A DNA stretch of 64,000 nt from the NCBI GenBank assembly GCA_023459055.1, contig JAEWVR010000011.1, forward strand, positions 62,001 through 126,000, written 5' to 3'. A program made the position numbers and the translations under genes. The notes below the pieces were generated by a model. It had not been told where the DNA came from and did not search any database. It saw only the letters and a list, made by a program, of their open reading frames with translations. Position 1 is the stretch's first letter, and every line of letters starts with the position of its first letter. Positions 10,521 to 19,586 of this stretch are shown one piece after another. This stretch comes from Fibrobacterota bacterium (lineage in GTDB: Bacteria > Fibrobacterota > Chitinivibrionia > Chitinivibrionales > Chitinispirillaceae).

Positions 10521-12131
10521 CTACTCTCCAGCTTGAATACCACTATTAATAATCCGGAAACGTTTATTTGACATATTTGATAATACAGAATATTTTACGC
10601 CATATAGTTCAAGTTCTGTTCCTGCAAAAATCGATCCCTGTACGTACACAAAACCATCATACTGCAGTGGTCCACCAAGATCTTTTTTTGCGGATTCAAT
10701 TTTTTCTGTCACATATTTGATTTTTTGTGCAATAAGGTTATAAGCATCAACCCATTTTTTTACCTCGTCTCTGGCACGTGTTGACACTTCATCGGTCCGC
10801 TTAATCAGTGCAATTTTCGTTTTCAACTGTTTTTCAACCGGTTCAAGTTCCATTTTTAGTTTTTTATCAAGTAACATCAACTCCCTGATTTTATCCTCGA
10901 TTTCTGCCTTGCGTTTGTCAAATAATATAATTGTTGTCAATGAACCATTTTCTGTACCCACCTGTTTTATGGTCACAGTTCGCTCTGCTTTTATGATACC
11001 TCCAATAATGCTTGCATTGTGTCCATGTCCCTCAAGTACTTCACAGGTACAGTCACAATGCATTAAAAATTTATCAAATACAAGCAATCCTTCAGTAAAA
11101 AGTTCTGCTTCCTGAGCGAAACTGACAACAATTCCGGTTTTAGCTTTTATTTGAGTATCACTTTTCCCAAGAATTCCTTTTTCAACAATAACCCTCCCAT
11201 TGCGTGAAATGATTCTTGCAGACTCGACTTCACCTTTAATGTGAATTGTTCCTTCTGCTTCAACAGTAAAACCGGGCATTACACTGCCGCAGATAAGTAC
11301 ATCGCCGCTATATTTTACATTTCCGACATTAAAATCAACATTCCCGTTTATGTTAAGCATTTCTACAATATGAACCAAACCATTTTGAAGAAAAACAATC
11401 CCCGTTTTTGATGCGAGCAGATACATACCATCTACAGATATTTCTGTATTTTTTCCGTTCGGGAGTTTGTGATCAATACCTGGAGTTGGCGGCAGTTCTT
11501 CACCACCAAGTCCGATTCCCGGTTTGCCAGGGGTTGGAGGATGTTTTACCGCAAGTGATTGTCCTTTTGTCACTGATGTAAACGAACGGATATCGCGATA
11601 ATCAACAGAACCATCAGGCCGTACAGTAGGCTGCAGATTTGGATCAATTGATATCAGCATTTCAATCTTTGAATCTAAACCGTCAAGTGGCGGTGTAATT
11701 TCAGCAACATCTGTAAATTCATCCCACTTGTTTTCAATAATCAGATCCCGGATAGTTTCGATCTTTACACCGTGCGAAACACCTTTTCTGTTCAAATAGT
11801 ACAACAGAGTCTTCTCAGAAGGTCTTTTACCCATCGCAAGACACCCGCTATTCACTTTCAAAACTGCTTTTTGTGCTGTTATAGTAACCTGAAGATATTT
11901 CTCTAAATCCTGATTGTAAATTTCAAACAGCGGGCCGATACGCTCAAATACTCCGCGGGCCCGCATCACAACATCTTCAAACTTTGCGGAATCAAAATTC
12001 ATGACAAATGCATTTTCCACAGCACTGCGAATCAGATCCATTCGTAGCGATTCTTTCTCAGCCCTGGTCACTTTAACATACACACCATCAGGCCGTTCAT
12101 CAACCGAAACAAATTGTTCTAATGGATTCAA
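10521..12131 (-). CDS. FapA family protein (DUF342, polymer-forming beta-helix)
   Basis: A 536-residue protein of the DUF342/FapA family. The central region is a right-handed beta-helix with repeated V-x-I-x-G turns (VLICGSVMPGFTVEAEGTIHI, then the segment around SARIISRNGRVIVEKGILG). A predicted coiled coil follows at roughly residues 400-480 (IEDKIRELMLLDKKLKMELEPVEKQLK, broken by polar residues), then a final short beta domain. FapA-like proteins are linked to cell-surface adhesion, flagellar and polar functions in several bacteria; the precise role is unknown. It probably forms an operon with the STAS protein downstream. The upstream region (12132-12632) must hold its promoter. Confidence 0.82.
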   Translation of the reverse strand: MNPLEQFVSVDERPDGVYVKVTRAEKESLRMDLIRSAVENAFVMNFDSAKFEDVVMRARGVFERIGPLFEIYNQDLEKYLQVTITAQKAVLKVNSGCLAMGKRPSEKTLLYYLNRKGVSHGVKIETIRDLIIENKWDEFTDVAEITPPLDGLDSKIEMLISIDPNLQPTVRPDGSVDYRDIRSFTSVTKGQSLAVKHPPTPGKPGIGLGGEELPPTPGIDHKLPNGKNTEISVDGMYLLASKTGIVFLQNGLVHIVEMLNINGNVDFNVGNVKYSGDVLICGSVMPGFTVEAEGTIHIKGEVESARIISRNGRVIVEKGILGKSDTQIKAKTGIVVSFAQEAELFTEGLLVFDKFLMHCDCTCEVLEGHGHNASIIGGIIKAERTVTIKQVGTENGSLTTIILFDKRKAEIEDKIRELMLLDKKLKMELEPVEKQLKTKIALIKRTDEVSTRARDEVKKWVDAYNLIAQKIKYVTEKIESAKKDLGGPLQYDGFVYVQGSIFAGTELELYGVKYSVLSNMSNKRFRIINSGIQAGE

Positions 12132-12632
12132 GGTGCATATCCTTCACAATGATTTGATTCACCATACTAAACCATGAACGATTCTGCAGATTCAGGTACA
12201 TTTAATTAGTTTCTCTGTCTTTTTTATTATAGAGCAAATTATTTTTTCTAACAAGGTTAATTTTTTAATATGTCAAATTGCATCATAAAACAGTTTCTTT
12301 TTTTTGATTTAACAGTTTAACTAACACTACGCATACTATTCAAAATGAATGAACGAAACAGGATCTACGATACATCAACTACCACCCAGGTACCTGGTTG
12401 AACAATCCTTCTCTTTTGAGATATATTGCATTACCCTGTCTTTTAATCGTTTTTTTTATTATTTTCTGAACTGGATTACATTTAATAGGAATTCTGGTAC
12501 TAATCCAGGGTTATCAGTGACAGATCGTGTGCAGCACATTGTGGTTTTTATGGAATATTTTTGACGTGCTGAGTTCGGTCAGATAGTAAAATTCGGATAT
12601 AATGATTTCATTTTTTTATTAAGCGATTTACT
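12132..12632. other. Divergent intergenic region with a candidate promoter
   Basis: About 500 bases between two divergently transcribed genes, so promoters for both strands are expected. On the plus strand a perfect TATAAT lies at 12598-12603, about 30 bases before the acyltransferase start. A weak -35 match (TTCGGT, 12574-12579) lies 18 bases upstream of it. The rest is AT-rich with T-runs and no convincing gene. A short open frame at 12349-12564 has no ribosome binding site and no recognisable sequence. Confidence 0.35.
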
Positions 12633-13298
12633 TTGAAAATTTTAAACGATACTACAACAGACATCTATAATACACCGATAAAAATGGACGCTGTAAGCGC
12701 TTTAATCTGGATTTTTGGATCAATACTTGGATCAACCTGGCGTAAAGAGGTTGGAAAAGGCAGTATTGAAGATATCCTTGATAATCCCGGTAAGGGGAAT
12801 CTCTATGCGATCTGGCATTCAGATTTGCTGCCGCTGGCAAATGTTTTCCGGAATAAGAATTTTTCTGTTATTGTTTCATCAAGCCGCGATGGAATCAGGG
12901 CATCTGCTGTCGCAAAGAAATGGAATTATACTATTATTCAGGGTTCATCAAGCAGGCATGGTTTCTCAGCGTATCGTCAATGCCTGAGAGCTTTACAGAA
13001 TAATCGCAACGTCGCTATTACAACTGATGGGCCCAGGGGACCCCGTGGTGTTGTTAAAAGTGGTATTGCACATCTTTGTATTATGACCAGATCCCCGGTT
13101 GTTCCTCTTGCCGTACACTCATCAAGCTACTGGAAATTAAAATCCTGGGATAGAATGATCATCCCCAAACCATTCGCCACATTGACAATCAAAACGGGCG
13201 AAATTGTTACCGCTGGTGATCTGGATACATCAGAAACATCAATAGAGCTGTTGCGAAAAAAAATAGAGGAGAATCTGCATGCAATATCATTGGCCTGA
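12633..13298 (+). CDS. Lysophospholipid acyltransferase family protein (DUF374)
   Basis: A 221-residue protein resembling DUF374 and lipid A acyltransferase-like enzymes. Visible features are LYAIWHSDLLPLANVF (the His-x4-acidic-like block), VIVSSSRDGIRASAVAKKW, and ITTDGPRGPRGVVKSGIAHL, the family's Gly-Pro-Arg-Gly-Pro motif. These enzymes probably transfer an acyl chain to a membrane lipid or lipid A precursor at the cytoplasmic face of the inner membrane. The start given is a TTG; an in-frame ATG at 12684 is an alternative that leaves the domain intact. Its last 20 bases overlap the next gene, a glycosyltransferase, implying coupled translation. Confidence 0.82.
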   Translation: MKILNDTTTDIYNTPIKMDAVSALIWIFGSILGSTWRKEVGKGSIEDILDNPGKGNLYAIWHSDLLPLANVFRNKNFSVIVSSSRDGIRASAVAKKWNYTIIQGSSSRHGFSAYRQCLRALQNNRNVAITTDGPRGPRGVVKSGIAHLCIMTRSPVVPLAVHSSSYWKLKSWDRMIIPKPFATLTIKTGEIVTAGDLDTSETSIELLRKKIEENLHAISLA

Positions 13299-13974
13299 TT
13301 CTACTTATATCGTTATCCCGTCATACAAAGCAGCTGACACTTTGCGTAAACTGATTCCAGCCCTTCTCGAGTATGTTCCATCTTGTAAATTATGTGTAAT
13401 TGATGATGCATCAATGGATGGTACAAGTCAGTATTGCAACGAGATGAATCTGACTTATTTATCTCACTCTGTCAACCTTGGCAAAGGAGCCGCACTGGTA
13501 ACCGGTTTTTCATGGTGTATGAAGAAGGGTGCAAAATGGATCTTTACTGTTGATGCTGACGGGCAGCATGCACCAGACGATCTGCATCATTTTATTGATT
13601 ATGTAAAGGAGCATCCACAAACAGGCATTTGTATTGGCAACCGTGAAAAAAAAGCTGGCAAAATGCCACCCGCACGCATTTTTTCAAATGTTGTAACATC
13701 AAAAATTCTGAGTTTTTTATGTAAATCAACTATTCTTGATTGTCAATGCGGTTATCGCTTGTATTCTACTGCGATGCTAAAGAAAATATCAATCACCTAT
13801 ACCCGTTTTGAAATGGAAACCGAAGTAATCATGAAAAGCATCAAAGCTGGCTTTCCGGTTGCATTTGTGAACATCAGGACATTATATACCGATGGTCAAA
13901 GCCACATTTCACATGTTAAAGACACACTGCGGTGGGTAAAGGCTGTTTTACAAATACGTAAATCAATTTCTTAA
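13279..13974 (+). CDS. Family 2 glycosyltransferase
   Basis: A 231-residue GT-A fold glycosyltransferase. The N-terminal YIVIPSYKAADTLRKLIPAL is the nucleotide-sugar binding strand; VIDDASMDGTS and the DxD-like FTVDADGQHAPDDL hold the metal-binding acidic residues. It is short and has no clear membrane segments, like dolichol-phosphate mannose synthase relatives. A ribosome binding site (GAGGAG) precedes the ATG, which lies inside the end of the acyltransferase gene. With that neighbour it probably builds a surface glycolipid; the sugar is unknown. Confidence 0.85.
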   Translation: MQYHWPDSTYIVIPSYKAADTLRKLIPALLEYVPSCKLCVIDDASMDGTSQYCNEMNLTYLSHSVNLGKGAALVTGFSWCMKKGAKWIFTVDADGQHAPDDLHHFIDYVKEHPQTGICIGNREKKAGKMPPARIFSNVVTSKILSFLCKSTILDCQCGYRLYSTAMLKKISITYTRFEMETEVIMKSIKAGFPVAFVNIRTLYTDGQSHISHVKDTLRWVKAVLQIRKSIS

Positions 13975-13995
13975 TTATCAGATTAACGGTGAACA

Positions 13996-14646
13996 ATGAA
14001 TGACTTTATCAATCTAAACGTTGCGGCAGAGCGGCTTATAAAAAAACTACGCGAAAATGGTATCACGGATGAACGGGTTCTTGACGCATTCAGAAAAGTA
14101 CCGCGTCATGAATTCGTTGATGGAGCGATGTTTAAACAGGCATACGACGACAATGCCCTACCGATTGGATTTGGACAGACAATTTCCCAGCCAACCGTAG
14201 TGGCACTTATGACACAACTTCTAAGATTACAGCGTGATGAGAAAATTCTTGAGATTGGTACAGGCTCAGGCTTTCAAACAGCAATTCTATCACAATTTTC
14301 ACGTCGGGTTTATACTATAGAACGACATAAGGAACTTGGTGATGCTTCACGAAAGCGTTTAAGAGAGATGGGTTATCAAAACATTGTTTTCAAGATTGGT
14401 GATGGAACTGCGGGATGGCCGCAGCATGCACCATTCGATAAAATCATTGTAACAGCAGGTGCACCGGTAGTTCCTCAGACACTGGCAGAACAATTATCAA
14501 ATGGCGGAATCATGCTGATACCCACTGGAGATCGACAACAACAGGAGTTGCTTGTTTACACCAAGCAATCTAACGTTTTAAAATGCGAATCAGCAGGAAG
14601 TGTAGCATTTGTTCCGCTAATTGGTACACATGGCTGGAAAACGTAA
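13996..14646 (+). CDS. pcm: Protein-L-isoaspartate O-methyltransferase
   Basis: A 216-residue SAM-dependent methyltransferase. It shows the Pcm pattern: VLDAFRKVPRHEFVDG near the N-terminus, PIGFGQTISQPTVVALMTQLL, the SAM-binding motif ILEIGTGSGFQTAILSQ, then GDGTAGWPQHAPFDKIIVTAGAP. The enzyme methylates isoaspartyl residues in aged proteins in the cytoplasm, starting their repair. Its length is normal for the family. It lies 21 bases after the glycosyltransferase on the same strand; the functional link between them is unclear. Confidence 0.92.
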   Translation: MNDFINLNVAAERLIKKLRENGITDERVLDAFRKVPRHEFVDGAMFKQAYDDNALPIGFGQTISQPTVVALMTQLLRLQRDEKILEIGTGSGFQTAILSQFSRRVYTIERHKELGDASRKRLREMGYQNIVFKIGDGTAGWPQHAPFDKIIVTAGAPVVPQTLAEQLSNGGIMLIPTGDRQQQELLVYTKQSNVLKCESAGSVAFVPLIGTHGWKT

Positions 14647-14753
14647 TCGATTGCAATTAAAGAAATAAACACCTTTGATATGATACCAGAATAAGAGTCA
14701 TGTCATCAGGAAACACAAAAAGACAACATTAACCAAAAGGATCTCTTTCATCA

Positions 14754-15398
14754 ATGTTACATGATTTATTTACACAGGTAATTACTTGGTATATGGGAAA
14801 TATAAACTACTGGACCATTGGAATACTTATGGCAATAGAGGGTTCTGCAATTCCATTCCCATCAGAAATAGTAGTCCCACCAGCAGCATGGAAAGCAGCG
14901 CAGGGCGAATTGAATATCTATGGTGTTGTTGCTGCTGCATCAATAGGTGCGCTTGTTGGATCACTTGCGAATTACTTCTTAGCTCTCACTCTGGGGCGTA
15001 CTATACTATATAAGTTCGCAGCATCAAAATGGGCACGACTTCTGCTTATCACTGAACATCATCTTGAAAAAGCTGAAAATTATTTCCTCAAATATGGCAA
15101 TATATCAACTTTTATCGGCAGACTGGTACCTGTTATTCGTCAGTTGATCTCCATTCCTGCAGGTCTGTCAAAAATGAATCTCAAACAATTCTGTTTTTTT
15201 ACTTTCCTTGGAGCAACAATTTGGAATATCATCCTTTCATTTCTCGGAATGTTTCTTTACAGCCAAAAAGACAAGCTTGAACATTACTATCACTATATCA
15301 GTTATGGATTTCTCGCAGTTGGAATCATTTTTGTCGGATTCCTTATTATTAAGGGGATACAAAACAGAAAAAAAGCTCCAGGAAAGGTCTCTGCCTGA
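14754..15398 (+). CDS. DedA family membrane protein
   Basis: A 214-residue integral membrane protein of the DedA family. Family blocks visible are GILMAIEGSAIPFPSEIVVPPAA, ANYFLALTLGRTILYKF and FIGRLVPVIRQLISIPAGLSKMN, the last carrying the conserved R-x3-P-x2-R-like pattern. About five to six hydrophobic segments are present and the C-terminus is basic. DedA proteins act in membrane homeostasis; some members move undecaprenyl phosphate or phospholipids across the membrane. Which activity applies here cannot be told. It is 107 bases downstream of pcm on the same strand. Confidence 0.88.
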   Translation: MLHDLFTQVITWYMGNINYWTIGILMAIEGSAIPFPSEIVVPPAAWKAAQGELNIYGVVAAASIGALVGSLANYFLALTLGRTILYKFAASKWARLLLITEHHLEKAENYFLKYGNISTFIGRLVPVIRQLISIPAGLSKMNLKQFCFFTFLGATIWNIILSFLGMFLYSQKDKLEHYYHYISYGFLAVGIIFVGFLIIKGIQNRKKAPGKVSA

Positions 15399-15531
15399 TT
15401 GCAATTATAAACTCCAGATAAACACTATCTCTGTGCATCTACATGCAAATAGTTCACAGAGATTAATTTGGGGTTATAGGCTGACCTGATTTACTGCGTG
15501 AAAAAAGTACCTGCACCGATTGTTGATGCTA

Positions 15532-16560
15532 TCATTTTTTATTTGTAAAGAGGTACATATATTTATCATAACCACGCAGAATCATTTCTTCGAGAGGTAT
15601 AAATTTCAGTGCTGCTGAGTTTATACAATAGCGTAAACCAGTAGGTTTCGGACCATCATTAAAAACATGACCCAGGTGAGATCCAGCAGCACTTTTAACC
15701 TCAACCCGAATCATATTAAAACTTGAATCAACAGATTCCAGAATATTCCCTTTGTCAACAGGTTTAGTAAAACTCGGCCAGCCGGTACCGGAATCGAATT
15801 TGTCGATTGAACTGAAGAGTACATCACCACTCGCAACATCAACATATATTCCTTCCCTATGATTATCCCAATATTCATTCTTAAATGCAGGTTCAGTACC
15901 GCATTCCTGGGTTACATAATATTGCATTGGTGTCAGTTTATTTTTAAGATTTTTATCATCATTGACAGTTTTATCAATTTTCCAGTGAAGATCTATAAAA
16001 AGATCACGTCCTGAGGCTTTACGATAGTGCTTATAATTAAAAGGATCTTTTTTGTAATAATCCTGATGATACTCTTCAGCCCGATAAAACGCTGATGCTT
16101 TAAGAATCTTTGTTGCAACAGGTTTCTTAAAAAGTCCCGACTTATCAATTTGTTTCAGTGATTGCTCTGCACTGTTCTTTTGTGATTCTGTGTGATAAAA
16201 GATTGCAGTTCTGTATTGTGATCCTTTGTCGACAAACTGGCCATCAGAATCTGTCGGATCTATTTGATGCCAGAATATTTGAAGTAGTGTATCGTACGAT
16301 ACAATTGATGGATCAAATTCTATCTGTATCGCTTCATAATGTCCGGTCTTTCCTGAACAAACTTCATCATATGTTGGATTGCTTGTGTGTCCTCCGGTAT
16401 AACCACTGACTACACGCCTGATACCTTTAACATGCTCAAATGGCGGTTCAAGACACCAGAAACACCCACCCGCAAATGTGGCTAATTCAATATTTTTTGA
16501 CATAGCAAACACCTGCCCGATTATAATGACTATTAGAATGATTACTCTCATAAGTATCAA
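15532..16560 (-). CDS. msrAB: Exported MsrA-MsrB fusion, peptide methionine sulfoxide reductase
   Basis: A 342-residue two-domain protein behind a hydrophobic N-terminal segment (MILMRVIILIVIIIGQVFA) that looks like a signal peptide or anchor. MsrA comes first, with the catalytic GGCFWC motif near residue 31, SGYTGGHTSNPTYDEVCSG and YHQDYY. MsrB follows, with GTGWPSF, GSHLGHVFNDGP and the catalytic Cys in LRYCINSAAL. The MsrB part lacks the usual paired CxxC zinc ligands (only one Cys, in TQECGTE, is seen). Together the domains reduce both epimers of methionine sulfoxide, here probably in the periplasm. It stands alone between converging and co-directional neighbours. Confidence 0.93.
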   Translation of the reverse strand: MILMRVIILIVIIIGQVFAMSKNIELATFAGGCFWCLEPPFEHVKGIRRVVSGYTGGHTSNPTYDEVCSGKTGHYEAIQIEFDPSIVSYDTLLQIFWHQIDPTDSDGQFVDKGSQYRTAIFYHTESQKNSAEQSLKQIDKSGLFKKPVATKILKASAFYRAEEYHQDYYKKDPFNYKHYRKASGRDLFIDLHWKIDKTVNDDKNLKNKLTPMQYYVTQECGTEPAFKNEYWDNHREGIYVDVASGDVLFSSIDKFDSGTGWPSFTKPVDKGNILESVDSSFNMIRVEVKSAAGSHLGHVFNDGPKPTGLRYCINSAALKFIPLEEMILRGYDKYMYLFTNKK

Positions 16561-16611
16561 CCTTTGTCAGGTTCAACTATGAGAAATACGATCTTCGGTG
16601 TGATAAAATTG

Positions 16612-17739
16612 CTATGATGCTCTTCTATGAAAAAACAGAACAGATGCGAAAAAGACAACGACACCGATTATTGCCAGATTATACAATTGTGGAAGCAAAT
16701 TATTCAGTGATGTTCCTTTGAGGCACAATTCACGTACTGCAAACATGAAAAATTTAACCGGATTTATTATAGTGACATTTTGTACCCATAGCGGCATATT
16801 TTCAACAGGAATAAAAAAACCACTTAACAAAATAAAGAAGATAAGAACAAACCATATAAGAAACAATACCTGCTGAGGTGTTCGGGCAATTGTTGATGTC
16901 AGAATTCCAATACCCAACGATGACATCATGTATACAGCCGCAAACATTAGAAGTACGAGAAAGCTGCCTTTAAAAGGGATACCAAACCACAGCAGCACAA
17001 AAACGATAAAGATGCATAACTCAACAAAACCGATTAACAGATAAGGAATTGTTTTTCCAAGAATCAGATGGATTGGTTTCACCGGAGTCACCATTAATTG
17101 CTCAAGTGTTCCTTTTTCTTTTTCTTTTACAATTGACAATCCCGTAAGAAGACTTGTAACCATCGTAATTAAAAGCACTACAAGCGCCGGTACCATATAC
17201 CAGCTGGATTTAAGTAGCGGATTAAAGAGAATAACAGGATTTACCTTAACAGGAATAAGTACATCAATATCCTTACCCATCAATTCTGCCTGTTTTTTTA
17301 AATAGGTACTTCCCCATTGACTGATTATTGCATTCAGGTAGCCACTTGACACATTAGAAGAATTAGCATCCTGACCATCTATGATTATCTGGATTTTCGC
17401 ACCGGTCCCGTTTTTCAGGTCACTTTCAAAATCTTTAGGAATAATCATTCCGAGACGAGCATCTCCTCTGTCAATACGCTCCCTGACCTCATTAAAGCTT
17501 GAAGATTGGGACCTGAAACTAAAAAGCTCATTGGCTCTGATTGATGAAATCAGTGATCGGCTTGAAAGTGACCGTGAATTGTCAAATACAGTAACTGGTG
17601 TATGTTTTACTTCAGTAGTCAACGCATACCCCATGATAAGTGCCTGAGCGACAACAGGAAATATCATGAGTTTTATCGACAATTTATCATTCCTTAAATG
17701 CAGGAATTCTTTCCATATCATTAATATAATCAGTTTCAC
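16612..17739 (-). CDS. ABC-2 type transporter permease
   Basis: A 375-residue membrane protein with the YhhJ/YbhR-like layout: one N-terminal membrane helix, a periplasmic domain of about 150 residues, then five hydrophobic segments in the C-terminal half. EKEKGTLEQLMVTPVKPIHLILGK matches the conserved ABC-2 coupling-helix region. It overlaps the preceding permease gene by four bases (ATGA) and is the last gene of a five-gene export operon (HlyD, two ATPases, two permeases). The pair of permeases probably forms a heterodimer that exports an unknown hydrophobic compound or drug across the inner membrane. Confidence 0.87.
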   Translation of the reverse strand: MKLIILMIWKEFLHLRNDKLSIKLMIFPVVAQALIMGYALTTEVKHTPVTVFDNSRSLSSRSLISSIRANELFSFRSQSSSFNEVRERIDRGDARLGMIIPKDFESDLKNGTGAKIQIIIDGQDANSSNVSSGYLNAIISQWGSTYLKKQAELMGKDIDVLIPVKVNPVILFNPLLKSSWYMVPALVVLLITMVTSLLTGLSIVKEKEKGTLEQLMVTPVKPIHLILGKTIPYLLIGFVELCIFIVFVLLWFGIPFKGSFLVLLMFAAVYMMSSLGIGILTSTIARTPQQVLFLIWFVLIFFILLSGFFIPVENMPLWVQNVTIINPVKFFMFAVRELCLKGTSLNNLLPQLYNLAIIGVVVFFASVLFFHRRAS

Positions 17740-18842
17740 AATTTCACCTTGAACCGTTTGATTGACACAATCACAAGAAACAATCCAATACCCGACAATA
17801 CAACGATTGGTTTCATGAGTATTGTAAAACCAACTCCTTTAAGTACAATACCCCTGATAATTTCGAGGAAATAGGTTGCTGGAACAATATAGGTTATAAG
17901 TTGAAGAAAAACGGGCATACTTGATACAGGAAAAATAAATCCGGACAAAATAAGAGTCGGTAGCATTGTTACCGGCAGTACGATCATCATTGCGCTCTGT
18001 TGGTTTGATGCTATAGTACTAATAAGAAGTCCCATTGCAAGAGATGTAAAAATATAGATAGCACTTGCACCGGCAAGAAGAGCAGTACTTCCTGCAATAG
18101 TAATTCCAAAAAAATAATTTCCAACAAGCATGATCAGAACACCATCAATTGCAGCGATTAAAAGGTATGGCAGAATTTTCCCGATTATAATTTCCCGTGG
18201 TTGCAGAGGAGATACAAGAAGCTGTTCCAATGTGCCAAGTTCCTTTTCTCGTGTGATAGTAAGTGATGTCAACATTGCAGAGATCATGAGCAGAATGATC
18301 GCCATCAATCCCGGCACAAAATAGAGCGCACTTCGCTGCTGCGGATTATATAAAACCTTAGGATGAACTGAGATGGTTTTAGGTATTTCCAATTTGAGAA
18401 TGTCAAGTGATGCCTTTGTGATCAGAGGGCCAATTGCATTTCGTAAAATTGTCCCTGTATTTGCATCGGAGCCATCAATAAGTACCTGTACATCAGCTCC
18501 CCCACTTTCACTACGTAAATCTTTTGCGAATGTTGGTGTAAACCTGACAAGTAGTTTTGCATGATATTTTTTAAGAAGCGCCACAGGATCATCAGATCTG
18601 CGCTCTATTCCGATTACTTTGAATAATGTAGTTCCGTCAATATCACCGCTGATTGTTCGTACTTCATCAGACATTGACGGATCAATAATAATTACCGGTA
18701 CTTCAATAAGATCCATTGTCAAAGCGTATCCATAGAGGAACATCATCAGCACAGGCATTATCAGAATTATAATCAGGGTCTGCCAATCACGCACGATATG
18801 CCTGAATTCTTTGATGATAATTGCAACTATTCTTCTAACCAT
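17736..18842 (-). CDS. ABC-2 type transporter permease
   Basis: A 368-residue ABC-2 permease, paralogous to its downstream neighbour. It has one N-terminal helix (LIIILIMPVLMMFLYGYAL), a large external loop, and five C-terminal helices. TREKELGTLEQLLVSPLQPREIIIGK is the same conserved cytoplasmic block seen in the partner. It follows the second ATPase gene by nine bases. With the other permease and the two ATPases it resembles the E. coli YbhFSR or YhiI-RbbA-YhhJ drug-export systems. The substrate cannot be read from the sequence. Confidence 0.87.
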   Translation of the reverse strand: MVRRIVAIIIKEFRHIVRDWQTLIIILIMPVLMMFLYGYALTMDLIEVPVIIIDPSMSDEVRTISGDIDGTTLFKVIGIERRSDDPVALLKKYHAKLLVRFTPTFAKDLRSESGGADVQVLIDGSDANTGTILRNAIGPLITKASLDILKLEIPKTISVHPKVLYNPQQRSALYFVPGLMAIILLMISAMLTSLTITREKELGTLEQLLVSPLQPREIIIGKILPYLLIAAIDGVLIMLVGNYFFGITIAGSTALLAGASAIYIFTSLAMGLLISTIASNQQSAMMIVLPVTMLPTLILSGFIFPVSSMPVFLQLITYIVPATYFLEIIRGIVLKGVGFTILMKPIVVLSGIGLFLVIVSIKRFKVKL

Positions 18843-18851
18843 AGTTCTGCT

Positions 18852-19577
18852 TCAGTTTTGAGGTTCAACGATTTTTATGAATGCATCCTGTAAGGAAACC
18901 GAATCCGTTTTTTTCTTTAATGCAAAAGGTGTGTCAACATCAGCAATACGACCATTTACCATAATAGAAATACGGTGACAATATTCAGCTTCATCCATAT
19001 GATGTGTCGTTATGAATATCGTTGTTCCGCCCGAAGCAAGTTCTATAATAAAATCCCAGAAAATTCTCCTGCTGACAGGATCTACCGAACCTGTAGGTTC
19101 ATCAAGAAAAAGAATTTCAGGTTTGTGAAGATTCGCACAAGCCAGACTCAACCGCTGCTGCCATCCCCAGGGAAGATCCCCCGTTTTCCTTTGTAATAAA
19201 GAACCCATCTCAAGAAAACCGGACATTTCTCTGATTCGATTATTTAGCAAAGATCCATGCAGGCCGTAAATGGAGCCGTACAATTTAAGGTTATCAATAA
19301 CATCAATATCACTGTAAAGACTGAATTTCTGTGACATATAACCGATCCGGCTTCTTATTTTATCACTCTGTCTCATTATATCAAAACCAGCAACTGCACC
19401 ATTACCGCTTGATGGAACAAGAAGTCCGCAAAGCATCCTGATCGCTGTAGTTTTTCCTGCACCGTTTGCTCCAAGAAAACCAAATATTTCACCTTTTTCA
19501 ACACTGACAGAAATTTTATCCACAGCAGTGTAGTCACCAAATCTTTTTGTCAATGCATGAGTTTCAATCGGTTTCAT
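18852..19577 (-). CDS. ABC transporter ATP-binding protein
   Basis: A 241-residue ABC ATPase. Walker A is GANGAGKTT, the Q-loop is in GYMSQKFSLY, Walker B is ILFLDEPTGSVDP and the switch His is in ITTHHMDEAEYC. The signature motif is degenerate: GWQQRLSLA where LSGGQ is expected, so this half may be the weaker ATPase site. The upstream ATPase has a normal signature. In YbhF and RbbA the two ATPase domains are fused; here they are two genes nine bases apart. It energises the two downstream permeases. Confidence 0.9.
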   Translation of the reverse strand: MKPIETHALTKRFGDYTAVDKISVSVEKGEIFGFLGANGAGKTTAIRMLCGLLVPSSGNGAVAGFDIMRQSDKIRSRIGYMSQKFSLYSDIDVIDNLKLYGSIYGLHGSLLNNRIREMSGFLEMGSLLQRKTGDLPWGWQQRLSLACANLHKPEILFLDEPTGSVDPVSRRIFWDFIIELASGGTTIFITTHHMDEAEYCHRISIMVNGRIADVDTPFALKKKTDSVSLQDAFIKIVEPQN

Positions 19578-19586
19578 ATAATCATT

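Noticed and set aside
12349..12564. 71-codon plus-strand frame in the gap before the acyltransferase
   Set aside because: No ribosome binding site, low-complexity aromatic-rich product, likely chance.
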